A DNA stretch of 64,000 nucleotides from positions 4,526,001 to 4,590,000 of the forward strand of contig NZ_CP058554.1 in NCBI RefSeq assembly GCF_014109725.1, read 5' to 3'. Under the pieces are notes generated by a model, which was not told where the DNA came from, made no database searches, and was given only the letters and a program-made list of their open reading frames with translations. The position numbers were made by a program, and so were the translations under genes. The DNA comes from Comamonas piscis (GTDB taxonomy: Bacteria > Pseudomonadota > Gammaproteobacteria > Burkholderiales > Burkholderiaceae_C). Positions 43,182 to 51,772 of the stretch are shown here, one piece after another (within the stretch, counting starts at the first letter, position 1; every line of letters starts with the position of its first letter).

Positions 43182-44615
43182 TCAGGACTGCAGGTACACC
43201 ACATGGCTATGGGTGTACTCATACAGCCCATGCTTGCCATCGGCACCACCCACGCCCGACTTGCGCACGCCGGCATGGAAGCCCTGCATCGCCTCGAAGT
43301 TCTCGCGGTTGATGTAGGTCTCGCCAAAGTCGATCTCGCGCATGGCCTGCATGGCCTTGGACAGGTCGCGGGTGTAGAGCGAGGACGTGAGGCCGTATTC
43401 GCAGTCATTAGCCAGCGCAATCGCCTCGTCCAGGTCCTCCACCACCTGGATCGGCAGAACAGGGCCAAAGATTTCCTTGCGCATGATCTCCATGTCGGCA
43501 CGGCAGCCGGCCAGCACCGTGGGCTGGTAGTGGAAGCCGGCACCCAGATCGGCGACCTTGCCACCGGTCACCAGCTGCGCCCCATCGGCCAGCGCACGGC
43601 GCACCTTGGCATCCACACTGTCCAGGCCCTTTTGGTTGATGAGCGGGCCCATCTCCACATCGGTCTGCGCAATCGGGTCGCCATAGCGGGTGGCGGCCAT
43701 CGCTTTGGCAATGCGTGCGGTGAATTCATCGGCCACCTGACGCTGCACATACACGCGCTCAGCACAGTTGCAGACCTGGCCGGTGTTGATGATGCGCGAA
43801 TCGCGGATGGCCTTGACGGCCAGGTCCAGGTCGGCATCGGCCAGCACAATGGCGGGGGCCTTGCCGCCCAGCTCCAGGTTGAGCTTGGTGATGTGCGGCG
43901 CAGCGGCTGCGGCAATGCGCTCGCCGGTGCCCACGCTGCCGGTAAAGCTGATCATGTCCACCCCGGCATGGGCCGACAGCGCGCCGCCGGTGCCGCCCTG
44001 GCCATAGACCACGTTGAACACGCCAGCGGGCAGCTCGCACTGGGCCAGCAGCTCGGTGAAGGCATGGCAGTTGATGGGGGTCTCTTCGCTGGGCTTGATG
44101 ACGATGGTGTTGCCGGTGAGCAAGGCCGGCGCCATCTTGCGGGCGATCAGAAAGAAGGGGAAGTTCCAGGGCAGGATGCCGGCCACCACACCCATGGGCT
44201 TGCGCAGCAGAAAGATCTGCTCATTGGCCCGGTCGCTGCTGATGACCTCGCCCTCAATGCGGCGCGCCCATTCGGCCATGTAATCCAGGTAGTCGGCCGT
44301 GAAGTTCACCTCCACCTCGGCGAGGCCCAGCACCTTGCCCTGCTCCTCGGTGATGGTGCGCGCAATGCGGGCGACGTTCTCGCGCAGGCGGGCGGCAATG
44401 CGGCGCAGGTACTGCGCACGCTCAATGGCGGGGCGGCGGCCCCAGGCTTTCTGGGCGCCGCGTGCAGCCGCAATCGCGCGGTCTACATCGGCTTGGGTGG
44501 AAAGCGGCGACTGCGCCAGCACTGCGCCGGTGGCAGGGTTGCGGACCTCATGCAGCTCGGCGCTGTCGCTAAAGGCACCGGCAATGTAGTTGCGCAAAAC
44601 AGGGGTAGATGGCAT
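43182..44615 (-). CDS. aldA: Lactaldehyde dehydrogenase AldA
   Basis: A 477-residue NAD-dependent aldehyde dehydrogenase that oxidises L-lactaldehyde to L-lactate. It follows E. coli AldA closely over long stretches: AEVEVNFTADYLDYMAEWAR, GILPWNFPFFLIARKMAPAL, the catalytic Glu in LELGGKAPAIV, catalytic Cys in GQVCNCAERVY, and the C-terminal ENFEAMQGFHAG with SHVVYLQS. The start at 44615 has GAGGA 8 nt upstream. It is the last gene of the rhm operon, 10 nt after rhmA, and removes the lactaldehyde made by that aldolase. Confidence 0.95.
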   Translation of the reverse strand: MPSTPVLRNYIAGAFSDSAELHEVRNPATGAVLAQSPLSTQADVDRAIAAARGAQKAWGRRPAIERAQYLRRIAARLRENVARIARTITEEQGKVLGLAEVEVNFTADYLDYMAEWARRIEGEVISSDRANEQIFLLRKPMGVVAGILPWNFPFFLIARKMAPALLTGNTIVIKPSEETPINCHAFTELLAQCELPAGVFNVVYGQGGTGGALSAHAGVDMISFTGSVGTGERIAAAAAPHITKLNLELGGKAPAIVLADADLDLAVKAIRDSRIINTGQVCNCAERVYVQRQVADEFTARIAKAMAATRYGDPIAQTDVEMGPLINQKGLDSVDAKVRRALADGAQLVTGGKVADLGAGFHYQPTVLAGCRADMEIMRKEIFGPVLPIQVVEDLDEAIALANDCEYGLTSSLYTRDLSKAMQAMREIDFGETYINRENFEAMQGFHAGVRKSGVGGADGKHGLYEYTHSHVVYLQS

Positions 44616-44625
44616 GGAGTCGTCC

Positions 44626-45426
44626 TCAGTAGGTGGTAGAGACAATGGCCGGCTGGCTGGGCGCCCGGTAGCGCGCCAGATTGGCCACGGCGGCCTGGCG
44701 CATCAGGCTGATATCGATGGCGACTGCGACAAAGCGGCAGCCCCAGTCGGTGTAGCGGCGGGCATCTTCCTCGCGTGGCGCCAGAATGCCGCAGGCCTTG
44801 CCATGGGCCAGGGTGGTCTCGATGGTGCGGCGTATGCAGTCCTGCACCTCGGGCTGGCTGGCATCACCCGCATGGCCCATGCCGGTGGACAGGTCTGCCG
44901 GGCCGATAAAGACGGCATCAACACCCTCGACGGCGGCAATCTCGGCGGCGTTCTCCACGCCCAGGCGCGACTCGATCTGCACAATCAGGCAGAGCTGCTC
45001 ATGCGCAGTGCGGATGTAGTCGGGCACCGCATCCCAGCGCGTGGCGCGGGTCAGGCCACCGCCCACACCCCGGATGCCGTATGGCGGGTAGCGCATCGCC
45101 TGCACCAGCGCGCGGGCCTGCTCGGCCGTCTCCACCATCGGCACCATCAAGGTCTGCACGCCGGCATCCAGCAGCTGCTTGATCAGCACCGCATCGCCAT
45201 GCACCGCGCGCACCACCGGGTGCGTGGCATAGGGGGCCACCGCCTGCAGCTGGCCCAGCAAAGTAGGCACCGTATTGGGCGCATGTTCGCCATCCACCAG
45301 CATCCAGTCGTAGCCGGTGGTGGCGATGATCTCGGCCGCATAAGGCGTGGCAAAGCCGGCCCAGATACCGTAGAGCGGCTCGCTGCGGCGCAGCGCGGCC
45401 TTGAAAGGGTTGATTGGCAAATCCAT
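44626..45426 (-). CDS. rhmA: 2-keto-3-deoxy-L-rhamnonate aldolase RhmA
   Basis: A 266-residue class II HpcH/HpaI aldolase that splits 2-keto-3-deoxy-L-rhamnonate into pyruvate and L-lactaldehyde. Motifs shared with E. coli RhmA are GYDWMLVDGEHAPNTV, LGQLQAVAPYATHPVVR, LMVPMVETAEQARALVQAMR, YPPYGIRGVG (substrate Arg) and VFIGPADLS. A metal site is formed by the Glu of QIES and the Asp of GPADLS. It lies between rhmD and aldA, which makes the L-rhamnonate reading stronger than a homoprotocatechuate (HpcH) one. Confidence 0.93.
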   Translation of the reverse strand: MDLPINPFKAALRRSEPLYGIWAGFATPYAAEIIATTGYDWMLVDGEHAPNTVPTLLGQLQAVAPYATHPVVRAVHGDAVLIKQLLDAGVQTLMVPMVETAEQARALVQAMRYPPYGIRGVGGGLTRATRWDAVPDYIRTAHEQLCLIVQIESRLGVENAAEIAAVEGVDAVFIGPADLSTGMGHAGDASQPEVQDCIRRTIETTLAHGKACGILAPREEDARRYTDWGCRFVAVAIDISLMRQAAVANLARYRAPSQPAIVSTTY

Positions 45427-45485
45427 GGGTGTGTCTCCTGGGTGGGCCTTCAGCGCTGGCCCACCAATGGCTGATCAATGGTTGA

Positions 45486-46673
45486 TCAATGGGTATAGGG
45501 GCGGTGCAGTTCGCAAGCGGGGTTCAGCTCCACGCCAAAGCCGGGCTTGTCCAGCGCCGACAGGCGCATGCGGCCTTGCACCGGCACCGGCTCGCCCAGC
45601 AGCTGCGGGTGGAACATCGGCACGACTTCGTCGGCCTTGGGCGCCATCATCAAAAACTCCGCAAAGGGGCTGTTGTGGCGTGTGGCCACAAAGTGGTAGC
45701 TGTAGACGCTGGAGCCATGCGGAATCACCAGCGCCTGGTGCGCATCGGCCAAGGCCGAGATCTTCAGCAGCTCGGTGATGCCACCGCACCAGCCGACATC
45801 GGGCTGGATGATGTCGCAGCAACCCATCTCCAGCAGTTGGCGAAAGCCCCAGCGCGTGGCCTCATGCTCGCCGGTGGTCACCAGCATGCCGGTGGGCACG
45901 TTCTTCTTGAGGGCCGCATAGCCCCAGTAGTCATCGGGCGGCAGTGCCTCTTCGATCCACTTCAGCCCATGCGCCTGGGCGCCTTGGGCCAGGCGCGTGG
46001 CGTAGTTCAGGTCCAGGCTCATCCAGCAGTCCAGCATCAACCAGAAGTCCGGGCCCACGCGTTCGCGCATGGTGGCCAGCTCCTCCAGGTTGCGGCGCAG
46101 GCCTTCTTCGCCTTCGGCCGGGCCATGGTGCAGGGGCATCTTGCCGCCGATAAAGCCCATCTTCTGCGCCAAATCAGGGCGCGCGCCAGTGGCGTAGAAC
46201 TGCAGCTCATCGCGCACCGCACCGCCCAGCAGCTGGTGCACGGGCTCGCCGCGCACCTTGCCCAGCAAGTCCCAGAGCGCCAGATCCACCCCGGAGATGG
46301 TGTTGATCACAATGCCCTTGCGGCCGTAGTACAGCGTGGACAAATACATCTGGTCCCAGATGCGCTCAATATCGGTGACCTTGGCGCCTTCGAGAAAACG
46401 CGCCAGGTGCTTTTCGACGATATAGGCGGCCGGCTCGCCGCCGGTGGTAACCGCAAAGCCGACGTTGCCTGCGCTGTCTTCAATCTCCACCACCAAGGTG
46501 CCCAGCACATTGATGCCAAAGCTGCGGCGGCTCTGGCGGTACTCGGGGTACTTGGACATCGGCGTCGCGATGTGGTCGTCAATCCAATGGCCATCGGCCT
46601 GGTCGTGGTAGTCGGCACCGCCTCCTTTGAGGGTATAGGCGCGCACTTGCTTGATGGTGGGGATCTGGCTCAT
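45486..46673 (-). CDS. rhmD: L-rhamnonate dehydratase RhmD
   Basis: A 395-residue enolase-superfamily (mandelate racemase type) dehydratase producing 2-keto-3-deoxy-L-rhamnonate. It is close to E. coli RhmD across its length: DYHDQADGHWIDDHIATPMS, SFGINVLGTLVVE, LQFYATGARPDLAQKMGFIG, the metal ligands in WLMLDCWMS, KWIEEALPP and TSGEH-like TTGEHEAT, PDVGWCGG, the catalytic-loop HGSSVYSY, and the terminal KPGFGVELNPACEL. The family-specific DYHDQ N-terminal cap supports the rhamnonate assignment over other acid sugars. Confidence 0.95.
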   Translation of the reverse strand: MSQIPTIKQVRAYTLKGGGADYHDQADGHWIDDHIATPMSKYPEYRQSRRSFGINVLGTLVVEIEDSAGNVGFAVTTGGEPAAYIVEKHLARFLEGAKVTDIERIWDQMYLSTLYYGRKGIVINTISGVDLALWDLLGKVRGEPVHQLLGGAVRDELQFYATGARPDLAQKMGFIGGKMPLHHGPAEGEEGLRRNLEELATMRERVGPDFWLMLDCWMSLDLNYATRLAQGAQAHGLKWIEEALPPDDYWGYAALKKNVPTGMLVTTGEHEATRWGFRQLLEMGCCDIIQPDVGWCGGITELLKISALADAHQALVIPHGSSVYSYHFVATRHNSPFAEFLMMAPKADEVVPMFHPQLLGEPVPVQGRMRLSALDKPGFGVELNPACELHRPYTH

Positions 46674-46702
46674 GGTGGTGTTAGCTCCTTATGCAATGGT
46701 CT

Positions 46703-47998
46703 TCAGACGGCCTGGGGCTGCAGCGCGGTGGGCGCCATGCGGGCACGGATGCCCAGCACCAGCACCGCCGCCAGCACCGTCGTGCCGGCCAGCAGGTACA
46801 GGCCTGCGGCGGGTGAGTGGAAATGGCCCTCAGCCCAGTTCTTGACGATGGGGGCGATAAAGCCGCCCACAGCGCCCAGCGAATTGATCATGGCGATGCC
46901 GCCTGCCGCTGCAGCGCCGGCCAGGGCGTTGACGGGGAAGGTCCAGAACACCGGCTGCACGGCGATAAAGCCGGCCGCTGCAAAACACAGTGCCGCCACA
47001 CCCAGCAGCGGGCTGGAAAAGCTCACCGAGGCGGCCATGCCGATGGCGGCGACGAGCAAGGTCACGCTGGCTACCGTGCGGGGCTTTTGGCTGCGTTGGG
47101 CAAAGCCGGGCACCCACCAGGCCGCCAGCAGCGCGCAGACCCAGGGGATGGCCGAGACCAGGCCCACTTTCAGGCCCACCTTGGTGCCCAACAGGCCCGC
47201 CACCTGGCTGGGCAGGTAGAACACCACGCCGTAGACGCTGGCCTGGATCAGCAGGTACACCAGTGCCAGGTACAGCACGCGCGGCTGGCACAAGGCCGCC
47301 AGCAGGCTGTGTTGGTGGCCGCCCTTGGCGCGCTCTTCGTTGTCGATGATGTCCTGCACCTGGCGGCGCTCATCAGCGGTCAGCCACTGCGCATCGGCGG
47401 GGCGGTTGGTCAGGTAGAAATAGGCCCAGATACCGACGGCCACGGCCATCAGGCCTTCGACTGCAAACAGCCACTGCCAGCCGTGCCAGCCACCCATGCC
47501 ATCGAGCTCCAGCAGCAGGCCCGACAAGGGGCTGCCAAAGATAAAGGCCAGCGGCGCGCCGAAGTAGAAAAAGCCCATGGCTTGCGCGCGGTGCGCAGCG
47601 GGGAACCAGTAGGTGAGGTACAGGATGACGCCGGGGAAGAAACCCGCCTCGGCCACGCCCAGCAGGAAGCGCAGCACATAGAAGGTGGTCTCGTTATGGG
47701 CAAACATCATCGCAGCCGACACGAGGCCCCAGGTGACCATGATGCGGCACATCCAGATGCGCGCGCCGATGCGGTGCATGATCAGATTGCTCGGCACTTC
47801 CAGCAGCGCATAACCCACAAAGAACACACCAGCGCCAAACGCAAAGGCGGCATCGCTGATGCCGGTATCGGCCTGGAAGGCCACCTTGGCGAAGCCCACG
47901 TTGGCCCGGTCCAGGAAGGCCATGATGTACATCAGCAGCAAGAAGGGCAGCAGGCGCCAGGAGATCTTGGCGAGCAAGGGAGCGGGGAGTTTATTCAC
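46703..47998 (-). CDS. rhmT: L-rhamnonate MFS transporter (ACS family, RhmT-like)
   Basis: A 431-residue anion:cation symporter with 12 membrane segments. ACS signatures are FLDRANVGFAKVAFQADTGI, the segment near residue 50 (AFGAGVFFVGYALLEVPSNL), and VAEAGFFPGVILYLTYWFP. It is the first gene of the rhmT-rhmD-rhmA-aldA operon, 29 nt before rhmD, and E. coli has the same transporter class (RhmT) in its rhm cluster. The substrate is inferred from the operon, as ACS family members transport various sugar acids. Confidence 0.88.
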   Translation of the reverse strand: MNKLPAPLLAKISWRLLPFLLLMYIMAFLDRANVGFAKVAFQADTGISDAAFAFGAGVFFVGYALLEVPSNLIMHRIGARIWMCRIMVTWGLVSAAMMFAHNETTFYVLRFLLGVAEAGFFPGVILYLTYWFPAAHRAQAMGFFYFGAPLAFIFGSPLSGLLLELDGMGGWHGWQWLFAVEGLMAVAVGIWAYFYLTNRPADAQWLTADERRQVQDIIDNEERAKGGHQHSLLAALCQPRVLYLALVYLLIQASVYGVVFYLPSQVAGLLGTKVGLKVGLVSAIPWVCALLAAWWVPGFAQRSQKPRTVASVTLLVAAIGMAASVSFSSPLLGVAALCFAAAGFIAVQPVFWTFPVNALAGAAAAGGIAMINSLGAVGGFIAPIVKNWAEGHFHSPAAGLYLLAGTTVLAAVLVLGIRARMAPTALQPQAV

Positions 47999-48222
47999 GA
48001 CAAATCCTTAAAGACAATGCGCGGCCAGCACGCCTGCCAGGGGCGGGCGCAGCGGGAGCGAAAAAAGGAGAAGGCGGCGCTGGCAAGCCAGCACCAGTGG
48101 GGCGCGGCTTGCGTTAGCGCCGTCGTGAGGGAGGAGGTCTGAAAAAAGTGTGCGCGAAGGCGTTCATGTTTGTCTCCTGAAAGGTCATTCGTTCTTGTAT
48201 GGATCTGAATGTACGCGCATGA

Positions 48223-48242
48223 TTGATGCCTAACAAATCAAA
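48223..48242. promoter_or_regulatory. Candidate LysR operator of the rhm operon
   Basis: In the 272-nt gap between rhmT and the divergent LysR gene, TTGAT and ATCAA arms with a 9-nt centre lie at 48223-48241, matching the T-N11-A dyad style of LysR sites. If the LysR start were the alternative ATG at 48226 this would be coding, which lowers confidence. Confidence 0.35.
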
Positions 48243-48270
48243 TTTCAGTCATATCCGATACCTTTTATTT

Positions 48271-49239
48271 ATGTCTAAGAAACCCGCTCTATCGGCCGCG
48301 CCACCGCTGCAGCGCAGCCTGCTCAACCGCTTGCGCTACAAGCATCTGCACATGCTGGTGGCACTGGGTTCGAGCCTGAATCTGCACCGTGCATCGATCA
48401 GCCTGTCGATGTCGCAACCCGCTGCCACGCGCATGCTGCGCGAGATCGAAGACATGTTTGGTTGCCAGCTGTTTGAGCGCCTGCCGCGCGGCATGCGCCC
48501 TACCGCGCTGGGCCTTCAGCTGGTGCGTTTTGCCGAGGCCTCGCTCAACAGCCTGGACCGCTGCGCCGAAGACCTGGCCGTGCGCCGCCAGGGCGGCTAT
48601 GGCTACCTGGCCATTGGCACCATCATGGGTGCGGCGCCCGACCTGGTGATGACGGCCGTGGCGGAGATGAAAGCGCAGAACCCGCAGCTGCGCCTGCGCA
48701 TCATGGGCGACACCAGCGACCAGGTGCTGCGCCTGCTGGACCAGCGCCGCATTGACCTGGCCATTGCCCGCCGCCGCATTGCCGGCGACAGCGAGGCCTA
48801 TGACTTTGAAGCGCTGGGCAATGAGCGCCTGCTGGTGGTGGTGCGCAGCGGCCATGTGCTGGCGCGGCGCCGCAAGCTGAGCTGGGAGGAATTGGTGCGC
48901 GACTGGCCCTGGATCTTGCAGCCCGCCAGCACGCCCGCGCGCATCGCGCTGGACCAGCTGCTGCAGAGCCTGGAGCTGCCCGTGCCGGCCGACATCACCG
49001 AGTGCAGCTCCGTCTACTCGATGCAGCAACTGGTGCAGCTTACCGATGCCGTCATGCTGCTGTCCGACTCGGCCTTGAAGGACTATTTGCGCATGGGTCT
49101 GGTGAAGACCTTGCCGGTGCAGATCGATGTGCCGATGGCCCCGTTTGGCATGCTGACGCGCAAGGACCAGGAGGCCTCGCAAGAGCAGCAGAACTTTATG
49201 GATCTGCTGCGCGAGCAAGCCAGCCGCATGGCGGCTTGA
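48271..49239 (+). CDS. LysR-family regulator of the rhm operon
   Basis: A 322-residue regulator divergent from rhmT. The HTH lies at about residues 15-75 (LNRLRYKHLHMLVALGSSLN, SQPAATRMLREIEDMFGCQL), followed by a LysR substrate domain. The start is uncertain: ATG at 48271, or ATG at 48226, giving 15 more residues; neither has a strong ribosome site. The HTH form (RLRYKHLxxLVAL) is that of the GbpR/PcaQ-like group regulating sugar-acid or aromatic catabolism. E. coli uses an IclR-type regulator in its rhm cluster instead. Confidence 0.87.
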   Translation: MSKKPALSAAPPLQRSLLNRLRYKHLHMLVALGSSLNLHRASISLSMSQPAATRMLREIEDMFGCQLFERLPRGMRPTALGLQLVRFAEASLNSLDRCAEDLAVRRQGGYGYLAIGTIMGAAPDLVMTAVAEMKAQNPQLRLRIMGDTSDQVLRLLDQRRIDLAIARRRIAGDSEAYDFEALGNERLLVVVRSGHVLARRRKLSWEELVRDWPWILQPASTPARIALDQLLQSLELPVPADITECSSVYSMQQLVQLTDAVMLLSDSALKDYLRMGLVKTLPVQIDVPMAPFGMLTRKDQEASQEQQNFMDLLREQASRMAA

Positions 49240-49252
49240 TCCCTTGCAGAGC

Positions 49253-50146
49253 TCAGGCCAGATCCAGCGTTTTCAGCAGGGCTGCTAGCGCCTCGCGATC
49301 TGCCCCCTGCAAGCTTTGCAGCGGCAGCGGCAGGCAGGGCGAGCGGGCCAGGCTCATCAGCTCGGCAGCGGTGGCAACAGAGCGCAGGCTGCCGCCCTTT
49401 TGCTGGAACCAGGACCACAGCGGCGCGAGGCGCTCGGACAGTTCCAGCGCCTGCTCTGCATGGCCCGCCAGCGCAGCGCGGGTGATGGCCAAGGTGGTCT
49501 GGGGCCAGAGGCCGCCGATGACCGAGTACCAAACATTACAACCCGCCACCAGGCCCTTGGCGCCCAAAGCATCGCCACTGACGCCAATGCTGACATGCGC
49601 GGGCACCACAGCGCGCAGGCGCCGCACACGCGCTTGGGCTTCGGCCGCATCGGCTGGCACGCCGGGTATCTTGATCGAGGCGACATGGGGCAGCTGCGCA
49701 ATGCGGCCATGCAGCGCATCGCTGAACTCAAAGCGGGTGGTGCCGGGGTTGTCGTACACAACAATGGGCACCGACACCGCACGCGACACCGCCTGGTAGA
49801 GGCCATAGACCTCGTCGTCGGACAGCTTTTGGTATGAGACCGGAGCCAGCAGCAGGCCGCTGGCACCGGCCTTTTGTGCGTCCTCTGCCAATGCCAGCAC
49901 ATCACGCGTGCGCAGCGAGCCAATACCCACCACCACCGGCACCCCTTGCGCCTGCTCCACCGCCAAGGCCGCCACCTGGGCCCGCTCGGCGCGCGACAGG
50001 TACGCATAGCTGCCGGTGGAGCCCAGCGCGCCGATCGAATCAACACCAGCCGCTACCAGGCGCTGCACCAGCTGCGCAAATGCCGGCATATCGATGCCGT
50101 GCTCATCCATGGGGGTCAGCGGAAACGCACTCAAACCTTTGAACAT
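49253..50146 (-). CDS. DapA-family (DHDPS/KDG-type) aldolase
   Basis: A 297-residue class I aldolase of the dihydrodipicolinate synthase family. The Schiff-base Lys is in VASIKIPG, the active-site Tyr in VYDNPGTT, and the N-terminal LTPMDEHG and GSTGSYAYLSRAER motifs are present. I use the third of three tandem ATGs (50146), with AGGG 6 nt upstream. The GxxGE-like Glu is replaced by GSTGSYA, so it is unlikely to be lysine-pathway DapA; a catabolic aldolase or dehydratase is likelier. It is divergent from a MocR regulator that probably controls it. Confidence 0.85.
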   Translation of the reverse strand: MFKGLSAFPLTPMDEHGIDMPAFAQLVQRLVAAGVDSIGALGSTGSYAYLSRAERAQVAALAVEQAQGVPVVVGIGSLRTRDVLALAEDAQKAGASGLLLAPVSYQKLSDDEVYGLYQAVSRAVSVPIVVYDNPGTTRFEFSDALHGRIAQLPHVASIKIPGVPADAAEAQARVRRLRAVVPAHVSIGVSGDALGAKGLVAGCNVWYSVIGGLWPQTTLAITRAALAGHAEQALELSERLAPLWSWFQQKGGSLRSVATAAELMSLARSPCLPLPLQSLQGADREALAALLKTLDLA

Positions 50147-50252
50147 CATCATCCCTGTCAAAAACATCGGCCGCCCCCAAACGCGGGCGCGACCAGAGCC
50201 GGATTGTGCGGCCAGCACTTCTGGTTAAAAATAGCCAGTTTTCTACAAAATC

Positions 50253-50263
50253 ACTGGTCCAGT
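50253..50263. promoter_or_regulatory. Candidate MocR-site dyad
   Basis: ACTGG-T-CCAGT is a perfect 11-bp dyad 8 nt before the MocR start; related CTGG/CCAG half-sites occur at 50221 and 50234. MocR proteins usually bind repeated half-sites in divergent promoters, so this cluster is a plausible autoregulatory site. Confidence 0.4.
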
Positions 50264-50271
50264 TGCCCACC

Positions 50272-51762
50272 ATGCCCGCACCTAGTTCACCCCGCCCCGG
50301 CAGCCGCAGCCTGTACCAGGAGCTCCGCGCGCGCATTGCGGATGGCAGTTATGCTGCGGGCGCAGCCCTGCCCTCCACCCGCGCGCTGGCGGCAGAGCGG
50401 GGGCTTTCGCGCGGCACCGTCAGCCTGGTGTATGAGCAACTGGCTGCCGATGGGTTTGTCGATACACGTGCTGGTGCCGCCACCCGCGTGGCCGCCGGTG
50501 CGGCCAACCGCATCGCCGCCCCCGGCAGCAGTCACGCTGCCGCCCACGCACCCGGCGATGCGCCAGACAACCGCCGCCTGTCGGCCTTTGCGCAGCGGCT
50601 GCAGGCCATGCCGGCCCGCATGCCGGCGCCCGATACGGCGGGGGTGATCGACTTTGTTTACGGGCCGTTGGCCGGCAGCGATTTCCCGACCCTGCACTGG
50701 ACCAAGGCGCTGCGCCGGGCAGAAGGTCAGCGCGGCCAGCGGCTGGAGTACGAAGCGCCCCAGGGCAACCCCGCTTTGCGCCAGGCGCTGCAAAAGCATT
50801 TGCACCAAACCCGGGGCATACGCTGCAGTACCGCGCAGATCCTGGTCGTCAACGGCTCGCAGCATGCGCTGGATCTGTGTGCCCGGCTGCTGTTGAACCC
50901 GGGCGACTCGGTCGTCGTGGAGAACCCTGGCTACCGCATGGCGCAGCAGGTGTTTGAGGCCTATGGCGCGCAACTGCTCTGCGCCGATGTGGATGACGAT
51001 GGGCTGCAGACTGCGCAGCTGCCGGCCCTCAGCGCCGAGGCCCGGCCCAAGCTGCTGTATGTGACGCCCAGCCACCAGTTTCCGCTGGGCGGTTACCTGC
51101 CGATGGCCCGCCGCCACGCCTTGCTGGACTGGGCGGGCACGCAGGGCTGCTGGGTGATCGAGGACGACTACGACAGCGATTACCGCTACACGGTGCGGCC
51201 TGAGCCCAGCCTACAGTCGTTGGACCATGCGGACTGCGTGATCCATGTAGGCACCTTCTCCAAGACTTTGTCGCCCCAGCTGCGCCTGGGCTACATGGTG
51301 CTGCCCCCGGCGCTGGCCGGCCTGTTTGCGCAGGCCAAGCAACTGGGCGACCGCCACAGCGCCAGCGGCCCCCAGCGCGCACTGGCCCAGCTGATGGAGG
51401 ACGGCAGCTATGCCCGCCATGTGCGGCGCATGCGCCGCAAGCAGCATGCGCGCCAGCAGGCCTTGCTGCAGGCCTTGGACAAGCACTTGGGCACCCAGGT
51501 GCGCATCCAGGGCGCTGCCAGCGGTCTGCATCTGTCGGTGTGGTTTCCGTCCTTGCCCGCCAGCCAAGAGGCGCAGTTGGTACAGGCGGCGGCGCAGCGC
51601 GGCGTGCGTGTCTACCCCATCCGCCCGCTGTACCTGGATGGCGGCCGCACACAGACGCAACCTGCTGTGGCGGGCTTGGTGATGGGCTATGCGCTGCTGG
51701 AGCAGCCAGAGATTGAGCGGGGTGTGCAGCGCCTGGCCGAGGCGCTGAAAAGCCTGGCCTAG
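50272..51762 (+). CDS. MocR/PdxR-family regulator (GntR HTH plus aminotransferase fold)
   Basis: A 496-residue regulator. The GntR winged HTH is at about residues 12-75 (SLYQELRARIADGSYAAG, STRALAAERGLSRGTVSLVY), then a linker and a fold-type I aminotransferase domain from about 115. The PLP-binding Lys is K331 in GTFSKTLSPQLRLGY; the pyridine-N Asp is in IEDDYDSDYRY. Such proteins sense PLP or an amino compound. It is divergent from the DapA-family aldolase, a likely target, and converges on the dioxygenase gene with a 10-nt gap. Confidence 0.92.
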   Translation: MPAPSSPRPGSRSLYQELRARIADGSYAAGAALPSTRALAAERGLSRGTVSLVYEQLAADGFVDTRAGAATRVAAGAANRIAAPGSSHAAAHAPGDAPDNRRLSAFAQRLQAMPARMPAPDTAGVIDFVYGPLAGSDFPTLHWTKALRRAEGQRGQRLEYEAPQGNPALRQALQKHLHQTRGIRCSTAQILVVNGSQHALDLCARLLLNPGDSVVVENPGYRMAQQVFEAYGAQLLCADVDDDGLQTAQLPALSAEARPKLLYVTPSHQFPLGGYLPMARRHALLDWAGTQGCWVIEDDYDSDYRYTVRPEPSLQSLDHADCVIHVGTFSKTLSPQLRLGYMVLPPALAGLFAQAKQLGDRHSASGPQRALAQLMEDGSYARHVRRMRRKQHARQQALLQALDKHLGTQVRIQGAASGLHLSVWFPSLPASQEAQLVQAAAQRGVRVYPIRPLYLDGGRTQTQPAVAGLVMGYALLEQPEIERGVQRLAEALKSLA

Positions 51763-51772
51763 TTAGAAAGGG

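Noticed and set aside
45489..47219. 576-codon plus-strand frame
   Set aside because: Shadow of rhmD and rhmT, both recognisable along their full length.
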